DNA from: Oscillospiraceae bacterium
GTDB taxonomy: Bacteria; Bacillota; Clostridia; Oscillospirales; Ruminococcaceae
Length of the DNA stretch: 64,000 nt
NCBI GenBank assembly: GCA_015066115.1
Contig: SVOZ01000004.1
Span: 62,001-126,000, forward strand
Reading direction: 5' to 3'
Shown here: piece after piece, positions 23,929 to 30,148 of the stretch
Layout: every line of letters starts with the position of its first letter
Position numbering within the stretch: the first letter of the stretch is position 1
Made by a program: the position numbers and the translations under genes
Notes under the pieces: model-generated
What the model was told of the DNA's origin: nothing
What the model saw: the letters and a program-made list of their open reading frames with translations, nothing else
Database searches by the model: none

Positions 23929-25209
23929 TTATTTTGCGGCGGCAAGCCTGCTTTGCTTTTTGTGCAGTTTGTAAATTTCTTCGGCGGCAAGCCTTGCCTT
24001 TGCAACAGAGCAGTTGCCTTTTGGAAAACAGTAGTAAAGACAGTCGCGCTTGCCTATGCAGATAACATCGCCTATCTCGTACCAGTAGTAGTCGGCATAA
24101 AGGCTGTATGAGGTGAGCGGCTTTTGGGTGTAATTTAGCCTGCCCTCACAGCCCGTAAGGGTAAAGCCGTCCTTTGTGTGAACAAGCCTTCCGTCGCCTA
24201 CCATATAAACTGCCTTGCGGTTTACAAGCATTCCGATCTCAACCTCGGTGTCGAGGGTGTATTCGCCGGCTTCGATTTCTTTTCTGGCGCATTCTCTTTG
24301 CCACCTAAACCAGTCGGGAATGTGTGAAAACTCGGTTTCTCCCTCGCAGGCTTTAAGCTCTCCGAGGGTGGTGAGGGTGTATTTTTTGCCGCACTTGCGG
24401 CAGATAAGCTCCTCGCCTTTTCCAAACATATATCCTTCCACACCGCAAGAGGCGCATTTGTATAAAATGCGCTCAAGCCCGTCGGCTCTGAAAGACTCGG
24501 TTATGTGAACCTCGTTTTCCTTTTGCCAGCGAAATGCATCAAAGGAAAATGCATCATCTAAAATCCCGTCAAGCTCCTCAACCGATTTTTCTCTTATCTG
24601 ATCTTGGTCAAGCAGGCATCTAACATCGGCAGTAACCTTAACTTTTCTGAGCTGAAGCCCATTGTAAAGCGGGTCGCGCGAAAAGGCACCGCTTGTAATA
24701 ATGGAAACAACGGGAACGTCAAGCCTTTTAAGGAGCGCGCCGAGCCGTCTTGGCAGGGGAGTGGCTGTGCCGTCAAAGCTGTAGCTTGCCTCGGGGTACA
24801 TAAGGATGCTTGCCTTTTTCTCGTTTATGGCGTACTGCATATCTCTTATAAGAGTGGTGTCGCTTACAAACTTTGCAGTAGGTATACAGCCGATAAGGCG
24901 CATAAGCATATTTTTTCCGACAAAGCCGTCGGATGTGCAGACAATGCAGAAAGGACGGGGGAATAAAACAGCCGACGCAATTTTAAGGTCGATAAAGCTG
25001 GAATGGTTCATGAGTATTAGGCAGGGCTTGTTTTTAACCTTGTCCATATCTGTTTTTGAATATTTAAAGGAAACTTTTATAAGGTCAAAAAAACTCAAAA
25101 CACGAATAAGCAACCTAAAAAGAATGTTTGGCTTTATAGGCAGCTTGTGCTTTTCGCGTTTAAGCGCCATCACCTTGTCGTAATCGAGTTTTTTGGTTTT
25201 TATCTTCAT
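23929..25209 (-). CDS. PlsC-like acyltransferase with C-terminal zinc ribbon
   Basis: 426 residues. The acyltransferase half has the catalytic HX4D (H69-D74 in NHSSFIDL) and a PEASYSFDGTA segment in place of the usual EGTRS substrate motif; it would acylate lysophosphatidate or a similar lipid at the membrane face. A second part carries two Cys pairs (CASC near 255 and CRKC about 19 residues later), resembling a zinc ribbon, then a beta-rich tail. This is longer than typical PlsC (about 240 residues). It has its own promoter and a convergent terminator. Confidence 0.78.
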   Translation of the reverse strand: MKIKTKKLDYDKVMALKREKHKLPIKPNILFRLLIRVLSFFDLIKVSFKYSKTDMDKVKNKPCLILMNHSSFIDLKIASAVLFPRPFCIVCTSDGFVGKNMLMRLIGCIPTAKFVSDTTLIRDMQYAINEKKASILMYPEASYSFDGTATPLPRRLGALLKRLDVPVVSIITSGAFSRDPLYNGLQLRKVKVTADVRCLLDQDQIREKSVEELDGILDDAFSFDAFRWQKENEVHITESFRADGLERILYKCASCGVEGYMFGKGEELICRKCGKKYTLTTLGELKACEGETEFSHIPDWFRWQRECARKEIEAGEYTLDTEVEIGMLVNRKAVYMVGDGRLVHTKDGFTLTGCEGRLNYTQKPLTSYSLYADYYWYEIGDVICIGKRDCLYYCFPKGNCSVAKARLAAEEIYKLHKKQSRLAAAK

Positions 25210-25244
25210 AATATATACTCCCGCATCAGTATATTTTCATTTTT

Positions 25245-25273
25245 ATTATACATAAAACACGCCGTTATGGCAA
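25245..25273 (-). promoter_or_regulatory. promoter of the PlsC-like gene
   Basis: Minus-strand TTGCCA (25268-25273), 17-nt spacer, TATAAT (25245-25250). Confidence 0.6.
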
Positions 25274-25293
25274 GATGTTTCTGTTTACATTTG

Positions 25294-25322
25294 TTGACAG
25301 CAGAAAAAAAGCGGAGTATAAT
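25294..25322 (+). promoter_or_regulatory. promoter of the histidine phosphatase gene
   Basis: TTGACA (25294-25299), 17-nt spacer, TATAAT (25317-25322): consensus sigma-A. Confidence 0.8.
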
Positions 25323-25352
25323 TTTTTACAATAAATAAAAAGAGGCAAAAAT

Positions 25353-25982
25353 ATGTCAACTGAAATTTATATTATCCGCCACGGCGAAAGCCTTGGAAAT
25401 AAAGATAAAATATTTTTAGGCCAGCTTGACCGCGACCTAACTTCACTCGGACATGAGCAGGCAAGGCTTGCCGCCGAATTTTTTAAAGACAAAAGGGTTG
25501 ATGCCGTTTACTCAAGCAGCCTTTTAAGAGCTGTGAACACCGCCAAGGCGGTTGCCGATTTAAAGGGACTTGAGGTTATAAAAAGCGATAGCCTGCGCGA
25601 GATAAATGCAGGCGACTGGCAGGGCAGAAGCTATGATAATATAGCAGAAACCTACCCTGAGATGTGGGAGATTTGGCGCAATGCCGACTATGAAAATGTA
25701 AAAACTCCGGACGGCGAAACTCCTGTGCAGGTTTTAAGCAGGGTATACAGCGAGCTTGAAGAAATAGCAAAAAAACACGATGGTCAGTCGGTTGTGGTGG
25801 CATCGCACGGCCTTGCCATCAGGATTTTTCTTAGACATATAACAGACGGAAAAATAAATGAGTGGGCAGCAAACGCTTCTATTACAAAGCTTAGTTTTAA
25901 GGACGGCAAATTTAAGGTTGAATTTTTCAATGAACACAGCCATTTAGGCTCTCTCGTCACAACCGTCGCAAAAGGCGTGTAG
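25353..25982 (+). CDS. histidine phosphatase family protein
   Basis: 209 residues with the catalytic RHGE motif (R9-H10-G11-E12), SSLLRAVNTAKAV near 53, LREINAGDWQGRSY near 80 and the second His in ASHGLAIRIFL near 150. This is the phosphoglycerate mutase-like branch (CobC/GpmB/PhoE type). The substrate cannot be read and no cobalamin genes are nearby. It is monocistronic between its own promoter and terminator. Confidence 0.88.
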   Translation: MSTEIYIIRHGESLGNKDKIFLGQLDRDLTSLGHEQARLAAEFFKDKRVDAVYSSSLLRAVNTAKAVADLKGLEVIKSDSLREINAGDWQGRSYDNIAETYPEMWEIWRNADYENVKTPDGETPVQVLSRVYSELEEIAKKHDGQSVVVASHGLAIRIFLRHITDGKINEWAANASITKLSFKDGKFKVEFFNEHSHLGSLVTTVAKGV

Positions 25983-26020
25983 GTTTAAGGTAATAGTGAA
26001 AAGTGAATAGTGAAAAAGTA

Positions 26021-26047
26021 AAAGGCTTGGCATTTTGCCAAGCCTTT
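26021..26047 (+). terminator. terminator after the histidine phosphatase gene
   Basis: 12-bp perfect stem AAAGGCTTGGCA / TGCCAAGCCTTT with a TTT loop and a T run. Confidence 0.85.
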
Positions 26048-26104
26048 TTAATCCTTCCACCGCTTTGGCGGTGGAGGGATAGTAAAAAGATAAAAAACAA
26101 AAAT

Positions 26105-26176
26105 GTAGGGAATGCATTTATGCATACCGCAAAGGTATGTGAAAATAAAAACGGAACGGATAAATCCGTTCCCTAC
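26105..26176. repeat. paired REP elements (BIME-like)
   Basis: Forward unit 26105-26128: GTAG plus stem GGAATGCAT / ATGCATACC (one mismatch) around TT. Reverse unit 26153-26176: perfect stem GGAACGGAT / ATCCGTTCC around AA, then CTAC. GTAG heads point outward, 24 nt apart. Confidence 0.75.
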
Positions 26177-26247
26177 ATTTTTTGTGGGTTTTGCAAGAGC
26201 AAAACCCTTCCTAAACTATTCACTATTCACTCTTCACTCTTAACTAA

Positions 26248-26275
26248 AAAAAGGACACCCGAAGGTGTCCTTTTT
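26248..26275. terminator. terminator after the DegT-type aminotransferase gene
   Basis: 12-bp stem AAAAAGGACACC / GGTGTCCTTTTT with CGAA loop, next to the minus-strand stop at 26285. Confidence 0.85.
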
Positions 26276-26284
26276 GCTTTTAAC

Positions 26285-27592
26285 TTATTTACCTGCCTGC
26301 ATCTCTGCGATGGACTCAAGGATAGCGTCAGCCATAAATTCAAGCTGTTCGCCGGTAAGTCCGTAGATGGGAAGGTGTGTGAAGCGGTTGTTAAATACCT
26401 CTTCGCAAACAGGGCAGGTCTTTGCGATCTCGTCCTTGTCATAACCATAGGTCTTGAGAAGGTCGAAGTGGAAGAGAGGACCAAAGTGAGGAATATTGGT
26501 AACACCCTTCTCGGTGAGCTTCTGCTTAAGGGTCTGAACGTTGCCGCCGGCCTTTGCAGGATCTATCTGGAGAAGATAGAGGTGGTATGTAGGCTGAACA
26601 TCGGGATTGCTTACATCCTGAGGAATGATAGCATCGTTGCCCGAAAGACGCTTGGTGATGTACTCAGCGGCAGCCTTTCTCTCGGCAAGGATCTTTTCGT
26701 AACGCTCAACCTGAAGTCTTAAGCCTAAGCCCTGAATTTCGGTAGTCGAGCTGTTTAATGCTACGAAGGGACCGTATTTGCCGGGCATAGCGTTTACATC
26801 ATAGAGCCAGTTTTCGATGGGAGTGTCAAAGTTGCATCCGAAGAAACGTGAACGCTTCATAAAGGGACGGAATGCATCAACATTGGTGGTAACGATACCG
26901 CCTTCGCCAAAGGAGGTGCAGTTTTTAACTTCGTGGAAGCTGTATGCGCCGAAGTCACCGATTGTACCAACCATTTTGCCCTTGTAAACTGCACCGAAAG
27001 CGTGTGCGGCATCCTCTAAAACGAGAATGTTATGCTTTCTTGCAATTTCCATAATGGCATCCATATCAACAGGGTAACCGCCGATGTGAACGGGAACGAT
27101 AACCTTTGTTTTGTCGGTGATCTTCTTCTCAACATCCTTGGGGTCCATGTTACAGGTAAGGGGATCGAGGTCAGCAAAAACGAGCTTTGCACCTACAGAG
27201 AGAGGATATGCCATTGTAGCAATAAAGGTGATGGCGGGAACGATAACTTCATCGCCGGGGCCTAAGTTTGCATATTTGTAAGCGATCTCAAAGCCGGCAG
27301 TTGCGTTTGCAACAAAAGCACAGCCGGAGGTTTTGAGGTACTCATCGCAAGCAGCCTCAGCGGCCTCAACCTGAGGTCCTAAAGAGAGCTTTCCGGGAGG
27401 TGTTGCGAGCTTATCAAGCTTTTCTACCTCTACCTTTACAGCCTCGATAGCCTTCTCATACTCTTCGCCTTCGCCCTTCATCATAAAGCGAACAACGGCC
27501 ATTAAGTCTTCCTTGTTGTAGTTTTCTCCGACAGCAGGCCAGGGCACACGTGTTGCACCGGTGTTGTAACGGAAATCGGTTGATTTTGCCAT
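26285..27592 (-). CDS. DegT/DnrJ/EryC1/StrS-type PLP aminotransferase
   Basis: 435-residue fold-type I enzyme. Markers are GDEVIVPAITFIATM, the DPLTCNMDP block, VPVHIGGYPVDMD, VLEDAAHAFGA and the PLP-lysine motif SFHEVKNCTSFGEGG. The C-terminal half has HLYLLQID and HFGPLFHF. Family members transaminate nucleotide-linked keto-sugars or related ketones. No sugar-nucleotide genes adjoin it, so the substrate is unknown. The ATG at 27590-27592 follows GGTGAA. The gene uses frequently used codons and has its own promoter and terminator. Confidence 0.88.
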   Translation of the reverse strand: MAKSTDFRYNTGATRVPWPAVGENYNKEDLMAVVRFMMKGEGEEYEKAIEAVKVEVEKLDKLATPPGKLSLGPQVEAAEAACDEYLKTSGCAFVANATAGFEIAYKYANLGPGDEVIVPAITFIATMAYPLSVGAKLVFADLDPLTCNMDPKDVEKKITDKTKVIVPVHIGGYPVDMDAIMEIARKHNILVLEDAAHAFGAVYKGKMVGTIGDFGAYSFHEVKNCTSFGEGGIVTTNVDAFRPFMKRSRFFGCNFDTPIENWLYDVNAMPGKYGPFVALNSSTTEIQGLGLRLQVERYEKILAERKAAAEYITKRLSGNDAIIPQDVSNPDVQPTYHLYLLQIDPAKAGGNVQTLKQKLTEKGVTNIPHFGPLFHFDLLKTYGYDKDEIAKTCPVCEEVFNNRFTHLPIYGLTGEQLEFMADAILESIAEMQAGK

Positions 27593-27642
27593 TAAATTCA
27601 CCACTTTCTTTATATTTTGAAAAAATATTTTTCACTGATTAT

Positions 27643-27671
27643 ATAATAGTATAAAGGTAAAATTTAGTCAA
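27643..27671 (-). promoter_or_regulatory. promoter of the DegT-type gene
   Basis: Minus-strand TTGACT (27666-27671), 17-nt spacer, TATTAT (27643-27648). Confidence 0.6.
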
Positions 27672-27775
27672 GTCCCCAAAAACAAAAAATAGCTCTCTTT
27701 TACTCAAAATTGCTCGTTTTTTCGTTAATTTATTTATTCAATGAATAAATTATTAAAAAACTTTAAAGAAAAGTA

Positions 27776-27804
27776 TTGCAATTTTTGCAGAATAAATGTA
27801 GAAT
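27776..27804 (+). promoter_or_regulatory. promoter of the APC permease gene
   Basis: TTGCAA (27776-27781), 17-nt spacer, TAGAAT (27799-27804). Confidence 0.55.
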
Positions 27805-27845
27805 TATAATAAGTTTTTCTAAAAAACTAAAAAAGGAGAAAAAGT

Positions 27846-29249
27846 ATGGAAACAAAACTTACTAAAAAGTATGGCCTTCTTACCGCTATTTGTATGGTAG
27901 TTGGCATAGTAATCGGTTCCGGTGTTTTCTTTAAAGCACAGGTCGTATTACAAAAAACAGGCGGAGATATGCCTCTCGGTATCATCGCTTGGATAATCGG
28001 CGGTCTTGTTATGCTTGCCTGCGTTCTTGCTTTTGGCAGTATGGCTCAGAAGTATGAAAAGGTAAACGGCGTAGTTGACTATGCTGAGGCAACCCTTGGT
28101 AAGAAATATGCTTACCTGTTAGGCTGGTTTATTACCACCATCTATTATCCTACAATGACAGTTGCTCTTGCTTGGCTTTCTGCAAGATACACCCTTGTGT
28201 TCATCACATCGGTTGCTCCCGATTTCCCGCTTCTTGCATTAAGAGATGCCGCGGGCGCAGAGGAGCTTTTAGGACCTGAGTGCCTTATCCTTATGCTCTT
28301 CTATCTTGTTGCCGCTTATGCGCTTAACGCGCTTTCTCCCAAGCTTGCAGGTAAATTCCAGGTTTCTACCACCTTTATAAAGCTCATTCCTCTTTGCCTT
28401 ATGGCAGTTGTAGGAATTATTGTAGGTCTTGCAAACGGAACACTTGCTAACAACTTCTCAACAGTTGCAGAAGGCTATACCGTTAGCGGAAACCCCCTCT
28501 TTGCCGCAGTTTGCGCTACCGTTTTTGCATACGAAGGCTGGATCATTGCAACCTCGATAAATGCAGAGCTTAAGGATTCTAAAAAGAACCTTCCCAAAGC
28601 TCTTGTTATCGGCGGACTTATCATTATGGCGATCTACATATTCTATTACATTGGCGTTGCAGGCGGCACCACCAATCAGGAGCTTGCTGATAACGGTGCA
28701 ACAACCGCATTTACCAATGTTTTCGGAAATGTTTTAGGAAATATCTTAAACCTCTTTATTGCTATCTCCTGTATGGGAACCTTAAACGGACTTATGGTAG
28801 GAACCACCCGTGGACTTTACTCACTTGCAGTTCGTGGCGAAGGCCCTGCTCCCAAGGTATTTGCACAGGTTGATGAGAGCACAAACTGCCCCACAAACTC
28901 CGGCATTTTCGGACTTCTTATGTGCGCCGCTTGGGGTGTGTACTTCTACTTATCAAACCTTGCAGGAACCTGGAGCGGTCCCTTTGTATTTGACCCCACC
29001 GAGATTCCCATTGTTACCATTTATGCTATGTATCTGCCTATCTTTATCGCTTGGATGATAAAGGAAAAGGATCAGGGCGTAGGTAAGAGATTTGTTCTTC
29101 CCATTCTTGCATTTATCGGCTCTGCCTTTATGGTATTTGCTTGTGTTCTTGCACATGGAATGGCTTGCGTATGGTACCTTATCGTATTTACGGTAATTAT
29201 GGTTATCGGCGCTCTCTTTATGAAGAAAAACAACAAGGTAAACGAATAA
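27846..29249 (+). CDS. APC-superfamily amino acid permease
   Basis: 467 residues with about twelve membrane segments. The N-terminal GIVIGSGVFFKAQVVLQKTGG is the substrate-binding unwound helix of APC transporters, and EGWIIATSINAELKDSKKNLPKALVIG fits the family's helix VI region. It probably takes up or exchanges an amino acid of unknown identity. AAAGGAGAAAA precedes the ATG. It is monocistronic. Confidence 0.9.
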   Translation: METKLTKKYGLLTAICMVVGIVIGSGVFFKAQVVLQKTGGDMPLGIIAWIIGGLVMLACVLAFGSMAQKYEKVNGVVDYAEATLGKKYAYLLGWFITTIYYPTMTVALAWLSARYTLVFITSVAPDFPLLALRDAAGAEELLGPECLILMLFYLVAAYALNALSPKLAGKFQVSTTFIKLIPLCLMAVVGIIVGLANGTLANNFSTVAEGYTVSGNPLFAAVCATVFAYEGWIIATSINAELKDSKKNLPKALVIGGLIIMAIYIFYYIGVAGGTTNQELADNGATTAFTNVFGNVLGNILNLFIAISCMGTLNGLMVGTTRGLYSLAVRGEGPAPKVFAQVDESTNCPTNSGIFGLLMCAAWGVYFYLSNLAGTWSGPFVFDPTEIPIVTIYAMYLPIFIAWMIKEKDQGVGKRFVLPILAFIGSAFMVFACVLAHGMACVWYLIVFTVIMVIGALFMKKNNKVNE

Positions 29250-29261
29250 AATTATAAACAC

Positions 29262-29291
29262 AAAAGCCGACTCGTTTTTGAGTCGGCTTTT
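29262..29291 (+). terminator. terminator after the APC permease gene
   Basis: 12-bp stem AAAAGCCGACTC / GAGTCGGCTTTT with a 6-nt loop. Confidence 0.88.
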
Positions 29292-29325
29292 TCTTACGGG
29301 TACTTTTTTAGCTGCAGATAAAAGA

Positions 29326-29443
29326 AGAACGCATAAATGTGTTTCCTACAATATGAGCCGAAAACAGCTCGTAGGGGAGGGGCCCCATCCTTCCGCCAAG
29401 GTCTGCGCAAAATTAATGTGAGGGCACAGAGACCCTCCTCTAC
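29326..29443. repeat. degenerate REP cluster
   Basis: A reverse unit around 29326-29349 (GAACGCAT ... ATGTGTTTCC then CTAC) is followed by a forward GTAG-headed GC-rich unit at 29371 and a reverse unit ending in CTAC at 29440-29443 (GAGGG / CCCTC stem). They form an intergenic cluster between the APC gene and rnpB. No gene is seen. Confidence 0.5.
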
Positions 29444-29484
29444 AAAAAAGGATATTTCACAAATCCTAATGGATTTATTTCATT

Positions 29485-29520
29485 TGACAAAAGGCTTCCT
29501 AAAAAGGAAGCCTTTTGTCA
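29485..29520 (-). terminator. terminator of rnpB
   Basis: 16-bp perfect stem with AAAA loop (TGACAAAAGGCTTCCT and its complement), immediately 3' of the RNA gene on the minus strand. Confidence 0.85.
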
Positions 29521-29863
29521 TAGAGCCGACCTGTAAGCCGGGTTCTGTCGAGTGTGACAATCTATCTTGGATCTGCCGTTGCCGACAATCTCTTCGCCAT
29601 CCGAAGAAAAGAGGAGCGGGCAACCCCTGTTAGCCTTTTCTTCCACCGGATGTTGCTTCGGATAGGGTTTACACGGCGGTGCAGTCACCTGCACTCCGGT
29701 GGGCTCTTACCCCGCCTTTTCATCCTTACCTGCAAAAGCAGGCGGTTATTTTCTGTTGCACTTTCCCGCAAGTTGCCTTGGGCTGCCGTTAGCAGTTATC
29801 CTGCCCTGTGAAGCCCGGACTTTCCTCACCGCAAAAATGCGGCGCTGTCACACAGTCGGCTCT
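29521..29863 (-). ncRNA. rnpB: RNase P RNA
   Basis: About 343-nt catalytic RNA of RNase P, which matures the 5' ends of tRNAs. The minus strand shows GAGGAAAGTCCGGGC near the 5' end and ACAGAACCCGGCTTAC near the 3' end, the two CR-I/CR-V signatures that pair in P4. The terminal helix P1 is formed by AGAGCCGAC at 29855-29863 and GTCGGCTCT at 29522-29530. A promoter places the 5' end at about 29863. I did not fold it, so class A versus B is not assigned. Confidence 0.95.
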
Positions 29864-29869
29864 TTATGT

Positions 29870-29898
29870 ATTTTATCATAAAAGCCTTTTGAGGTCAA
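29870..29898 (-). promoter_or_regulatory. promoter of rnpB
   Basis: Minus-strand TTGACC (29893-29898), 17-nt spacer, TAAAAT (29870-29875). Confidence 0.7.
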
Positions 29899-30073
29899 TT
29901 CCATTTTAATAATAGGAAGATTTGTGAGATTTTTAGCCTAAGAGATATAAAAGCGGCTTTGTTATACCACAAACTGTCAAAAAACCATAAAATTAGGCAG
30001 AGTTAGCCAAATTTTTGGTACTTTTTGTGCATTATCCACAAACAAATTGCTGTAAAATTGGTAGATTAGAATG

Positions 30074-30102
30074 TTTACAATTTGTCCAAAAAGATTTATA
30101 AT
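30074..30102 (+). promoter_or_regulatory. promoter of the surface protein gene
   Basis: TTTACA (30074-30079), 17-nt spacer, TATAAT (30097-30102). A palindromic GGATTATCAGTAAAAC stretch follows before the ribosome site AAAGGAG. The rest of 29900-30148 shows no further structure. Confidence 0.6.
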
Positions 30103-30148
30103 TTATTTACTGGATTATCAGTAAAACTATTTCAAAGGAGAAAAAATT

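Larger units (their letters stand above)
25986..26246. repeat. repeat block with inverted terminal arms and REP pair
   Basis: The left arm at 25986-26017 and the right arm at 26213-26246 are imperfect inverted repeats built on AGTGAATAGTGAA units. Between them lie a terminator, a GC-rich palindrome (CTTCCACCGC / GCGGTGGAGG near 26053-26076) and two REP units. The whole looks like a MITE-sized non-coding insertion. No gene is seen in 25983-26284. Confidence 0.5.

Noticed and set aside
29337..29881. Open frames on the plus strand across the region
   Set aside because: They run antisense to rnpB, whose conserved ends and paired P1 are clear.
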